A DNA stretch of 64,000 nucleotides from Motacilla alba alba (lineage: Eukaryota > Chordata > Aves > Passeriformes > Motacillidae): the NCBI RefSeq assembly GCF_015832195.1, contig NC_052017.1:12786790-12850789 (forward strand). The letters run 5' to 3'. The notes beneath the pieces are model-generated. The model saw only the letters and a list, made by a program, of their open reading frames with translations, was not told where the DNA came from and did no database searches. How positions within the stretch are numbered: position 1 is the stretch's first letter; each line of letters starts with the position of its first letter. The position numbers and the translations under genes were made by a program. This document shows positions 33,621 to 46,246 of this stretch, one piece after another.

Positions 33621-35312
33621 AACTAAAAGCAAACATACAAATATCATATCAAGTCACTACTGCTATTTTTTCAGGCAGGTATATTCTGAAGCTCTCAGAA
33701 ATTCTATATTAATTTACAAGCTCTTAATCCTAATAAAATGTATCATGCACTGCTAAATTCCACCATGTAGCTGCTTCCAGAGCCCTTTACACATTTCTAA
33801 AACAATGGATAAGATAGCAGGCATTAGGTTTTAAAAATACAACAAATAAACCCAATGGTAAGCTACATGTCAGTAAAACATTGACATAATTTCAGGGAAT
33901 AAATATTATTTAAAATTCATAACTGAAGTGAAGAGGACAGCAAAGGGGCTGAATCACTCAGTCTTGCATTATCACCATTCTAATTCAACATACAGGACAC
34001 TTGCCACCAATTCTTTGCAATGCATGTCCAGGGCAGGGGAAGCCTCATGCAGAAGGGTGAGGAAGAGGAGGAAAGCAGGATGAAAGTCTTGATTTGAAAG
34101 GTAGCAAACGTGGTGAGTAAAAGAGTTGCAGCACAATAAATCTGGCAGAGGAATGAATGGAGAGGCTGCAGTGAATACTCAGCACACGAGATAAATTGAC
34201 TATTCAAAAAAATTATTTAAATCTCTTAAATTTTGCGCAGAACCTGTCAGGTAAGTTTCAGCCATTCCTGTATGACACCTTGCCAGCAGCCTGCCTCCAC
34301 TTTCATTAAAAGTTGCTCTGGTGAGCTGTGCATCGTGCTCACAATTACTCAAAGCCTCCTCAGTTTCTGTGTTCAGTACAGCAGAATATCAACACCTTAA
34401 CAATTCGGAGTATCAGCAGCATCCATAAAGGTGCAAATGAGCATCATCCTACAAGTGCAGAATCTGGATTTGCAACCACAACTTTAGCAGCAACTGCAAT
34501 ATGACATTGTACAAAACAACAGCTAATTCGAGGCTGGATACAAAGGGTGTGGTCTTGGCAATATGTCAGGGATGGGAGACAGTATCTCAGACAGGGCTAC
34601 TAAAATGTTAGATATAGTTTCATAATGAACCAGGTGATGATTAACACACGTGCAAAGTCAGATTTCAACAGCCACTCCACCTTATGAAGATAAAGCAGGA
34701 GTGGAGGAGTGGATTCAGACTCTGGATGTCTGTAAGACCCAGCCCCACCTCTCCAGACCGTCAGCACAGAAAGGCAGTGCCCAGGAACTGCCTGGCCTTA
34801 GAGACTAAGAGAGTTCATCCATGACTCACTGGACCCATGCCCTTCCTTCACTGTTATGAGGGTATCACTTGTCATACAGCATGCTCTTCTACTTCAAACA
34901 TAAGATACTTAATTTTTTCCTTGCATATGTAGCCCATTTTTCAGACCCCTGTGTTTTGTGTATCAAGCAGTCCAGATAAGCCCCTAATTCACCTAAGTAA
35001 CCATGTTGGTGCTTTCTGCAGTGCTGTCTCTCTGAGGCAGGAAATCCCTAGAAATAACTAGATGGCAACTTCATTGTTCTTCAAGTCTACTTTCATCCTC
35101 TCCTTTCACTTGAAGCCTTCAAAAACCTCAGTAACAATATTGCTACTAATGTGCTCAGCTTCCATACCCTGTGCTACTGAGTACAAGTTTCCATCTGTGC
35201 ACCTTGGTTTGTCTCTTTGTCAGAAGGTAAGTTCCCCAAAATACTAGACAACTCTCTTGTGTATTCTTGTTGTAGTTAGCATGTCTTAAACATTACTCAA
35301 CTATAATTATTA

Positions 35313-35360
35313 ATAGAAGAAGTAGCAGTAGTAGTAGTAGAGGTAGTAGTAGCAGGAGGA
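35313..35360. repeat. Interrupted trinucleotide microsatellite (TAG/GTA)n
   Basis: The tract starts AGAAGAAGTAGCAG, passes through about ten interrupted TAG units and ends AGGAGGAAG. It is an imperfect microsatellite with purine-rich edges. Confidence 0.9.
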
Positions 35361-37989
35361 AGCACGGTGCAAGTTTTCCAAATCAGAAATGTAGCAAAAG
35401 ATTCAACATTTGAAGACCAATACTAGCTTTCTCATAATAATTAAAAAAAAAAAAATTAGCAAACAAACAAGACTGAGGTTCTGGCACACATGCATTGTCT
35501 TTGTGTCCTGTAGCCCATCATCTACCTCATTCAAATAAATCAAAAAGAAAACAAGTGGATGAAAAAGAGTGCTGTACTTCATTTGAGTGCAGTAAGTTGG
35601 GGTTTTTAAAGTCAGAGACATTCATGTAAAAGATAGAATGTGCATTGTTTTATTTCCCAAAAACAGTACCTCATAAAATTATGCCTATAGCTCATTCCCC
35701 ACCAACAGCATAGAATCTGCTTTACTGATAGATACTAGTCCAATCCATGAGGATAATAAACAAAACTTTTTACATATACAAAGTTCTAACCTCCAAATCC
35801 CAGTTTATTACCAGGTTTTTTGTTCCAAAGGATGGGAAGGGATCCTTAGCATAAGCAAAAAAATCACATCCCTGAAATTTTAAGCACACTAAGTACTATA
35901 TCACTCTGTATGACTGAAAATCTCAAAAAAGAAGAGGTTAGCATTGATCCTAACCAGTTTTTAGTCCTCTAACAAGTGCCCTCCAACCTCCTGCACCCAA
36001 AAGCAGTACAGATCCAGAAAACATAACATTAACCTTCTATCAATCCATTGAAAATTGACCTCAACAAGCAAGTCTTTAGGAACAGAATTCAAAAACAGGA
36101 CATGTCCCCATGATAGAAAGTTCTTTTTTACTTTATTATAGTAGGTCACTCACCAGATTCTTTCATCTGTTTGTCAATAACAAGAACAGCAATATTTGAC
36201 TGACCCTGAGAGATGACTGGCAATAGGGATGCCATGTGGCAACAAAGGAGGATTCCAAATCTGAGGGTCAGTTGATGGAGGGGGGAGGATAATCTGAAAA
36301 ACAGAGGTGCATAAAGAGACCTGCGTAGCATCAAAATTATTGAGAACTGGACATGAAAGGGACAACAGTGGAAAAGCAGGTGATTTAGGCTATTTTTGTT
36401 GTGACAGAGAGGAGGAACAATACATTGCTTTCAGAGTGAAACATTTGAGCAATAAAATAAGGAGTGTGCCTAGCAGGCAAAGCCTTTCTAATTTGCCTGG
36501 TCTGAATTATGAGACCATATTTTTGGCCTGGCCTATACCACAAAATATGAGTAGGATTAAGTGCAGTCAAAGTAGCTGACAAGATGCTGAAGCAGAGGAG
36601 AACCTTCCCACAGAGACGAGAAAGTTGGGGTCAGCACTGGATTAGCTGACACATAAACTGTGTCTCGTGTTCCAGGGGCTTAATCACTCCACTTAAACCC
36701 ATCAGCATGCAAAAGTAGCAACAGAAAAAAATTATAAACTCTTTGTCATAGCTGGCTTTAGCAACTAAGTGACAAAGAATGACTCAGTAATATTTCTGAT
36801 TTCTTTCCCATGTATGAAGCTTTTAGAGAGCACCTCCTCCCTTCTTATTCATGTACATCTAGATAACAATTTCTGTAGCCAGAATTAATACAGTTGTAAC
36901 AGTTTGGTAGTAAGGTATGTTAAGTAAGCTATTTTTTCAAATGTAGGAGCCCAGAGACTTGTACACCTACAGCTACAAAGGATATGGATCCACTCCTCCT
37001 GAAACCAACACTGGTTTATCAAGTTCTCCAACAGAAGAAGTAAGTACTGAAGTGAGAAAGAACTGATCTAACTCAAAATTATAGTATTCATAGAAGATTT
37101 TTTTGTTCTTTTTCTTTTACTTAAAAACCATGTGCACTAAAATGCCAAGAAATTTTAAATTCCTTTACATTTGATGAGGCGAGGGAAGTAGTTGTTAGGT
37201 ACAGGATTTTTTTAGATCTACATTTTCCTTCAGGTTCTCACATGCTCTTGCATAAACATTTCCTGGCTCAAGATTGTGTTTGCTCACACCAAAGTTCTTC
37301 CACAGACGCTTTTACTTCCTGCTGCAAAGAAGGGGGAGGGAAGGCAGTGTGCAGTGCAGCACCATTTATCCTTTTCAGACAAGGCTTGATTTAGAAAAGG
37401 ACCAGTCACAACTTGCTGGGAACAAGAAGCCAAATAAATTATTTTACTGTTTGATTATCCACATCATTCAAAACCTGTGTCAGTGGCAATTGGCTTGCTT
37501 TCTGTCATGCTGGGACCTGGGTTGCACAACAAGTTTGTCTCGCGGAGAAATGCGAGGTTTCTGGAATTGAAGGCTCCTGGAACTGTTAGTTTTCAAAAAT
37601 TTTGTCTTGGACTGAGCACCTTAACTCCTCCCTGTTCTCTAGCACAGCAGCTAAAATGGAGCCATCCTGCTGGAGCCTGCACAGCCAGCAGCTTCCCTAG
37701 GGATCCCCCACACCCTTCCCCTCACATTAATGAGCAGCTAACTAACAAAGTAAATAGAAATAAATTAGCAACAAACTTATTCTGGTGGATGTCAAGGAAG
37801 ACAAGAATTCCAAAGAGGGATTTAAATAGGGAAAAAGATATATGAGCTTAGCAGTTCATTGTAGGAAAGAGTGCTTGTGTAAGACACCACATTAAAAAAA
37901 TAAAAGTCCTTATACAAAAGGCAAAAGACTTGTCAAAAAAAAAAAAAATAGAAAGTCTCTAAAGCTTGCACCACTAATGGAACTGTGAG

Positions 37990-38205
37990 GAGGGATGAAA
38001 AATGTTAGCATTATCTCTAGCTCAGGAAGTCCCAAAACGATGATTCAGTAGAAGGTATGAGAGTAGACCAAGAAGGGATCATTACGGGCTTGACATTTTC
38101 TTATACTCTACCCCAGGCTGCTGTCAGAAACAGGATACCCAGCTAGACAGATGTTTAGTCTGATCCTGTATGACTGTTCCTCCTTTGTGATAGTAAGACA
38201 TAAGT
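37990..38205 (-). mobile_element. Ancient CR1/L3-like LINE 3' fragment
   Basis: Read on the minus strand it gives CATACAGGATCAGACTAAAC, then TCTAGCTGGGTATCCTG, TTTCTGACAGCAGCCTGGGG and, further on, GGGACTTCCTGAGCTAGAG. These are the same ordered blocks as the copy at 15545-15795, so the two belong to one family. It is heavily diverged, with no coding capacity. Confidence 0.75.
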
Positions 38206-41200
38206 GTGGATAGGAAGAAAGTTATGTGCAACTCAGGGATCACATGAAACTTGAAGTTGATGCAAGCACTGCAGCTGGCAATGCAGAGATTCAAACCAAG
38301 GCATGTCAGCTCTGGGCAAATTCTGATCACTATGGACTTCCCCCCTGGGAGAAGTTCATACTGTCCAAAATCCTTCTCGTAGATTTTAGGATTAATCTAA
38401 GGGCACCTTTGGAGTCAAACCACTTCCCCTATCCTCCTCTGGTCCTTCAGTTAGATATTTCATTCTTTAAAAAAAATAACAAAAATTGATCTATCCGTAA
38501 ATTCTTACCTGGCATCATGCTGTTGCCAATGTGGACATTTTCTGCATTGCATTCTCTAGGTCTCTGAAGGAAAACAAGTCTTTCCAACGTCACCAGTCTT
38601 TCTGATATGCTATTCTTCTTCAAAACTTATTCTCAAAGTACAGCACTCATCATCCTGCCATCAAGTATTTGGGAACTAAAGCAGATATGCAGAGAAATTT
38701 TGCAACATAGTGACAATATCACAATGTCACCCATAATTTCTAAGTTGTACACAGATGGTCCAAATAATCACAGTTCAAATACAGCTGGAACAATTCCTAG
38801 TCAGGAAGAGTTTTACTTTCTCCTTTACTGTAGACTACAGTGAAATAAGGAACAACAGTCACAAGAAATTTTCTTTCAGGACAGCCCTCAGAAAGATTAC
38901 CTGTTCTTGCTCCTGGCCATTTTAATTCATGCTCTTTCAGGCAAGTTTGCTAAAAAAACTGTATCTAGAAAATGTTACACAACAATTGCAGCAAGCAGCC
39001 TATAGAACGGCTTATTTGCTGTGACAAATTGCACAGAGCATGCTGCACACCAATACTCCATATTCTCTTCTGGGTCACTGAATTGATTCTAGTTCAAATT
39101 CCTGACAAACCATTTCATATGTAAAGACATTCAAGGACTAACACTATTTTCTTTTGCTAGCTCAGTCTAGCCTCTACTCTAGGAGCTAGGGTAGCTTTCA
39201 AGGCAATACTAAGCATGGATACAAGCCCACTTAGACATTTCTTGGATGAATATCTAGCTACTATAATGTTATGTAAAAGGGAGCTGCTCCATTTTTCTGG
39301 CAGCAGCAGCTGCTGTCACTGCATTTTAGGAGGAGATGAAGCTGTTCAAGGATATTGTGTGCTCTGGGAACAGATCAGCTGTCCCAGGTAATTCTGATCC
39401 CATAACATCTGCTTCCTGGATCCTAGTCAAGCTGCCAGAGCAGGGCAACAAGCTCTGCGCCAACAGAGCTGGTTTGCTCCTTGGCTGCAACCAGCATGGC
39501 AGGCACCATGGAACAGGAAAGCTGCTCATGGAATTTAGGTGCCACCTGGGCTAAATTGCAGTTAAGGAGGCACTCTCAGAGCTACAGTTTTGGAAATAGA
39601 TAACTCTTCCAAATCTCAGGTTAAAAAGGGGTGACTTCAGTGGTATATTTCTCTCAGCAATATCATACGCTCTACAAATTTATTGTTCAGCTGACGTAGA
39701 AAATTACTTACTGAGTGTGTGCACCATAGCCTGATCCCTAAGATGATTCTTCAGGATAGGTAGATAATATGTGAAATAATTATAATGGAATGATTTTCAC
39801 TGTGGAGGCAATCCCCTCATTTCACTTCAGCCATCTTTTAAAACCAATATCTCTTTCATAATGGAGAGGTGATTTGGTGACAGTACCAGCTTAAGCAACA
39901 ACAAGGTCAGACCCAACACTTAACAAAAATCCTCACTAACAAAGTTTAAAACATGTGGGGCAACCAGCCAGAAAGCAATATTTTCTCTCTGTTCTGGTAA
40001 CAGATGAAGAAACATAGACAGGTAGCTTAAATGAGAGAGCAAGATCCATGTGCTTGTATTATAATAATCAATGTCAACTTGAACCAGAAGAAACAATACA
40101 CATGCAGAAGGATTTCTTTAAAGATAATGCACTTTAATTACATTGGTATTCATTTAGTTAACAGCTATAATCTTTTTCTGCTCTGGGACTCTTGCAGATT
40201 GGAGGCTTGCACAACAAGCAAGGTACACCAGATAAAATTCACACTGTATTAAGAAAAAGAGAAGTTCTCAAAACAGCAATAGAGTTGTTTAATTTACCTT
40301 GCCCTACACTGCCTATCAGAGTAACACAAGCTCTTATTATTAAGTGAAAATATACGTGTGTCTATGTAAAGAGAGATACAGAGATGGATACTCTGTGATT
40401 ACAAAAAGGTTAAAGCATTCATCAATCTTTACATATTAAGGAGTGCTTATAATTTCTATCATAATGCCCATCCCAGTCATAATTTATAACAAATGGAAGA
40501 CCACAATTAATCTGCTACCTCTCCAAATAATATTTCAGTGAATTTAGTTTAAGAGTTTTCAGATCAATAGTCCTTCATGACTGAATTTGTCTTTCAACAG
40601 GAAAAACTTTTCTGGGGTAGCCAGTGGGGAGGTAACTTCCACTAAACCTGCAATCCTTACCAGTGATACTGAGCAGCAACATTTTGATGCTGTCTGACAC
40701 CAGATGAGAAATCACTTTCTAATTAAATAGGAAAGTAGCATATATATGAGGTAACAGCCAGCTTCTGAGTGGGGAAGTAATACCATTTTCTCATTTTGCA
40801 GGGTAGGTCTGCCCTGCTTCTTTAAAAGAAGATACTTAAAAAAAGATGACCTTGGAAAGACTTTGTATGTATGGCATATAGAAACTGTTATTCCCAAGAC
40901 TCCACAGCTCCTAAGTGTTTCAAAAAACAGGCACAGAAGAATGAAAAAAACAGACAGGTGACAATAATTGCATCAGCAAAATACCTTATGCCTCACTCAA
41001 GTATTTTATATTCAAGGCACAAGTTACAACTCATAAATTTCATTAAATCTACCTAATTTATACCAGAATCCATTGCCTCTTTGTATTTCAAGGGAATAGA
41101 AACACACTAGAGATTGTGGACAAAAGTGATATTTCTTGTAGGAATAAAATCCAAACAGAAAAAGAGAGAGACTTAGGCTTAATCTTCCTTACTATTAGAT

Positions 41201-42637
41201 TAAAAAGCATTTTCTGAGTAAAGGTACAAGTTATTTATGGTTTTGATCACTGCAGTACACTGTTCCATACCTAAGAGTAGAAAATGTTTCAAATATTTAA
41301 CAAATCAGGGCTAATTATACAGAATAATTGAATCCTTAATATAAAGCCTGAGAGACTTTATTCTTCTAACATTACTTGCTGCTGATGTGAATACCATGAG
41401 AAGAGATAAAGCCACAGACCTGTTAATACAAAGAAGACAGTTAAAAATTACTTTCAGTTTTGAGAAAAACACTAGGCTCTGAATATAAGTTAATTATTAA
41501 AGTTTGATTCCCTTTTTTTCCCAAAAAAGTTATTTTAATTACTGCTTTTTTATGCCAAGTGTCTGCTTAACTTAGGAGAAGAAATGACTTTTTATTTGAA
41601 GCACTGCCTACTAGAAATAAGAGTTACTCAAGGGCAGTGTTTTATTGATAAAGCTTTTTTCTTAATAATCATCATATGTCATAACATTTCACAGGATTCA
41701 TGAGGTTCATATTTTTTCAAAGGCAGAAACAACTGGAAGTTCTGATCTGAAGCTAACAAAAAACCCCGGAGCACTGTCAAAAGCTGGAGTCATTTTTGCA
41801 TTTTAAACCCTAGATATAGTAAAAGTCAGGTCTTCGTGAAAGTAGAAGAGGATATTTGTTACCATAAGAGCCACCATTTTTAAACTGTTATGAGTATTTG
41901 CATACATTTACATGCACTGAAAGCACAGCCATTCAGAACAAACAAGGTTCATTATGAAGACAAACATGCTGAGTATGACTGACTGACAATCTACACAATG
42001 GCTGATTTAAACTTTACATTCACCAACCATTTTTCTGAGCAGGAGAAGGAGGAGGAGGAACAGCTAAGGATGCCTTACATCGCTTCAGCTGCTTTTTATT
42101 TTTGATAAACCCTGGGGCTGCCTCTGTTAAGGTGAGAGAATACACTAAGCCCATTGAGCCTGCTGAAAACCTCTGCTATGGTCTCTGACTTCTAGCAGGC
42201 AAGCTTAAATGAATCTCTCTCAAGTAGTGGAATAGGTAGGAAAACTGGTTTATCAAAACACATACACAGTTCCCTTAAACAGTTCAACTTTAAGGCATGT
42301 CTGCATGCATTCCTACTGCCTGTGACAATAGTAACACTTCCTTTCAGCCTAATAGGTCCTGAGCCCCATCCTTTGTCTGCTGATTAACTGCTCTATTCAT
42401 TGACCAGACCACTAATTGCATGCTCCTTATAGTTACCCTACATTACTGTAAGAATTAATGAGACACAATTACAGCTCCCAGAAATCTCAGGCCTAGCCAA
42501 CTGCAAAGCACTCCAACTGAATAAGAACTCCCCAAGAATAAAGAGAAAAATTCAGCCCATTGTTCACAGGAAGCAGAATGTTTTTTGTTAAAAAATTGTA
42601 TTTATTTGAAGCTGTTTCATAATTAGGCCCTGGAGAG

Positions 42638-42668
42638 AAAAAAAAAAAAAAAAGAAAAAGAAAAAAAA
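42638..42668 (+). repeat. A-rich mononucleotide tract
   Basis: There are sixteen A residues, then GAAAAAG and a further run of eight A. It is a simple repeat that accounts for the phenylalanine-rich frames on the opposite strand. Confidence 0.9.
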
Positions 42669-45600
42669 GGAGAGAATAGAGAAAGAACTTGGGAACCAGC
42701 ATTCACTGAGAAATCACAGCGGATGCAGAGACGAGCACACAGTTCAGATAGGAAGAGAAAAACACAGAAGGAAGGAGTGCATAAAAAATTAGTGCTATGA
42801 ACACTACAATCATCTATAACCAATCAGCTGTTTCAACAGAGCATGTCCCACTGTATGAGAATTACCACTAATGCAACCTTCTATTTGACAGCTTCAATCT
42901 TGAACAATTTAAAATAAGCATATGGAAGCTTCTGCAGTCATGTCTCTACTATGAGGCAGAAGAAGAGGAATTTAATTTCCCACTCTCAGAATTTAATACA
43001 CATTAGAAGTCAGCGTCATTAGCCATGAAAGTCAAAATGAAGGACAGAAAATGAGTTTTTTGAAAATCACCCATATTGAAAACTGCACTCACATTTAATC
43101 TGTGTAATCAACAGCCACAGCTATTCAAAGTCTTAGTGACTACAATCACTACCTATTAGCCTGTAAGTAGTTCAAAAGCTATTATTCTCACTTGAACAAT
43201 TTTCCAATACACAAGAGACTGCATTAAGTTAATGAAGTTAATATGCAGAGTCAATATTCTTTGTTATGAAGTCATCTTATTTCATTGGCTCCTCTTCAAC
43301 TTATTTTCACCATATAAATTCGATTTAAATTACATGTATAGTTTGACAAAGCCACTGATACTTAAAATAGAGCTTGAAATGCAGCACTATACTTTATAGC
43401 CCTAGTAACCATTTTCCAGGGTACAATTTATAGCAGCCACTGAGACCCCAAACTAAGCATGTCAGACTGGCACTGCTACATTCCAGAATCAACATCTTTG
43501 GACAGAGACAACATTTTTTGTACATCTCTACAGGGATTCTCAATAATTGCACCTAACTGCAGTAATAGTTTAAATTCATGGGAAATGGATGTTCTTCTGA
43601 TATTATCGCTCACTGATATCACAGCAGAACGCTTTCCTGCATGAAGCAGACAGTTACCACCATGTGGTGCTGAATCCCAAGCAGGAAACAAGGCACAAAT
43701 ATGGATCAGAGACCTTTGTGTTCAGTGTATAATAAGTCCAATATCCCTGTCATAGAACAGCAATCATTAACTCGGGGATCTTTTGTTAAATGGCCCCTGT
43801 GGCTGGACTGGTAACAGCAGGGATCGAATTTGCAATCCTCAAGACTAGATTCATCTGTCAGGGAGACTGCAGGCCTACAGATTCATGCATTTCCAAAGTG
43901 AGTCTCGAAGACTTCACATGAAAATACCAATTTCAATTAACCTTGGCTGATTAATCAACCTCAGTGCATGGCCACAGAGCTTACATTTGCAGATCTAACT
44001 CTGGTAGTATTATCTGAAATGGGTTTTCCTCATGTCTTGAAAAAACCTTTGAGGAAAAAAGAAACCTTTGTCTCAAATAAAACATCACCTAGCTTGTTCA
44101 AGCTGTTCCTGTTTCAAGCCCAAAAATAGAACAAGTCTGAATTCCTGCAGAGTATGATGTGAAATTATTTCTACTAGTGCAAATAATGTATTCTGGTATC
44201 TGGCCCAGCCTTCATTTCAGATGTTATGAAGTAACTTAACCAATACAAAATATCCACACACTGTAGGATAGCTGTGATTTCTAGTTGAGGTGTCTCTCTC
44301 TCTCCATAAAGAAAAAGGAGTCCTTCCTGCAACAAACATTATGAGCCCACACTTTAGGGCATCAATTTTAAGGTAGAACTTCTAAATGAAAGATTATTAG
44401 AGGTATACAGGAAGAGCATTGTAAGAGACAAGGGAAGGTTCCAAGTCATAACCTGAGCTCACTCAAACCATTTCTACTCTCCTGTTCCACTACCAATTTC
44501 TTTAGAGCTACATGTTATTTATGGTAGTGCATACAGCACCAGCAAAGGACAATCCTGATCCACCTAGTGTTCCCATGTGCTTATTTATGCTAGAACTGAT
44601 TCACCTAAGGAAAATTTTTTGTACTTCTCGTCCTTTAGTTTGCATGTTGTACATCATAAGCTTTACTACTAGGGAGCTTCCTTCCCTCCTTTCCATTGTT
44701 ATATCTACATCCAGCACCCATTTTTCCTGAAAGTAGTTCAGTTAAGCAATGGTTTTGTCTGTACCATCTCCTAAGTGTGGTCCCAAAGGTAACCTCAAGA
44801 CTAGAACCACCAACAGGACAGATGCCAAACATGAAAATTCAGGCATTGTCAGGAACTTGCAGCTGTAAGACGAGCCTGTAGGCAGGAGATGAACAGGTGA
44901 CACTACTCTTAGAGTTGCTTTGGAGGTCATTCTTGGGAGCAACATAAGCATAAGCTATGATGTATCACCTCTGTGTGCAGTGATAAACTGGCACATGAGT
45001 CCCTACAGGATGAGGCTCACAGCTGATTTACACTAGAAAGGTTAATATAGAAATTACACTAACAAGACTCTTCTCAAGCAATCCACACCTATCCCTCAAG
45101 AGATGTAAAATGTACAGGTAAAAGAACTCCTTATGCAGCTTCTGCACTGGCATAGCTGGCATAGCTATGTCAGCAAAATATTCATATCCCTCCCTGACAG
45201 GCCTCCTTGATAACGCTTTCAAGTGCAAACCAGGTGTCAGTATTTCTGTTACAAGAGAAAAAGAGTTCTACACTAGTCACGAGCTGAATATTTGGCCTTT
45301 CATGACCTGGAAAAGTCCTTGCTTCCAAGGAGGTCAAATCCCAGGATCATGTTTTCCACCAGCATAATCTCTCATGACCATAGTACTGGTACGGTACTGT
45401 ATTAACACATATAGAGTAGAAGAAAATATATCAGTAGCCAACCATTTATATTCTGCATTTCCATGTTAAAATTATCTATTTACACTACATTAATGCCACA
45501 AAAAATCCCGCTAATGGGAAGCACCAACAGTTCTATTGTTGTGATTTTTAGATTTAGTCTAAAAATTGTTTAAAATCTACTAATCTCTGGACATTTCAGT

Positions 45601-46229
45601 TGGTTATATTTGGCACTCAGAAATATTTAGATAATTCTAAGCAGAGATTCTATACATTGAATTCCCAGATGCATCCCAGATCATGGAAGAAGCTGATCAA
45701 GTACAAACATCTTTCATTTTAATCAGATTTGTTAGGTAGAAAGTTAACAATATTGGTTTGAAAGCAGCTGGATAGCTTTAAAGACAAGACAATTAAATGC
45801 ATAATGGCATTAGGCAACAACCCCAGAGCTGAAGAGATGATTGGGAGAAGACATGCTGCCACGGGCAGTGTTGCAGAGGGTCTCTCAAAGATCACCAGCC
45901 TGTTCCTAACATAATTTACCATATTCTCTCCATCTCTAGTTCACTTACTCTCTGATCCTATGAGATTATTTATGGATTATGTTTAGGCCTTGCACTGATA
46001 GGGCAACAAAAGGCCCTTTGAAAACACCCCTCACTGGGGTGGAATGCACAGGCCACAGTCCACCTGGAGTGCCCCTCAGTACAAACTAAGACATTCTGTG
46101 ACAAAAATCAGCATGAATAAAACAAAGTGTTTATAACTACTTACACATGCAACACTCACAGCCATTGATTAGCCAAACAGCATGAATCCATGAGCCACAA
46201 GAAACAGTCAATCACATTAATTTCTTCAG

Positions 46230-46246
46230 TTAATTAATTAATTAAT
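46230..46246. repeat. TTAA tetranucleotide repeat
   Basis: There are four tandem TTAA units, forming a 16-bp perfect palindrome of overlapping TAATTA homeodomain cores. This is more likely a microsatellite than a designed site. Confidence 0.8.

Larger units (their letters stand above)
27614..37989. other. Intergenic, AT-rich gene-desert segment
   Basis: No gene is supported. The longest open reading frame is 128 codons (31083-31469, minus) and is mirrored by a 113-codon frame on the other strand over the same DNA. Neither shows a family motif. GC-richer patches near 30.4-30.8 kb and 37.3-37.7 kb also give paired short frames without domains. The segment contains a SOX/homeodomain-rich stretch at 33345-33620, a T-rich tract near 31930-31960, and a TAG-type microsatellite at 35313-35360. 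Confidence 0.7.

Noticed and set aside
43790..43870. Possible tRNA-like sequence (GGGATCGAATTTGCAATCC)
   Set aside because: It resembles a T-arm, but no matching acceptor stem, D-arm or anticodon stem could be built on either strand.
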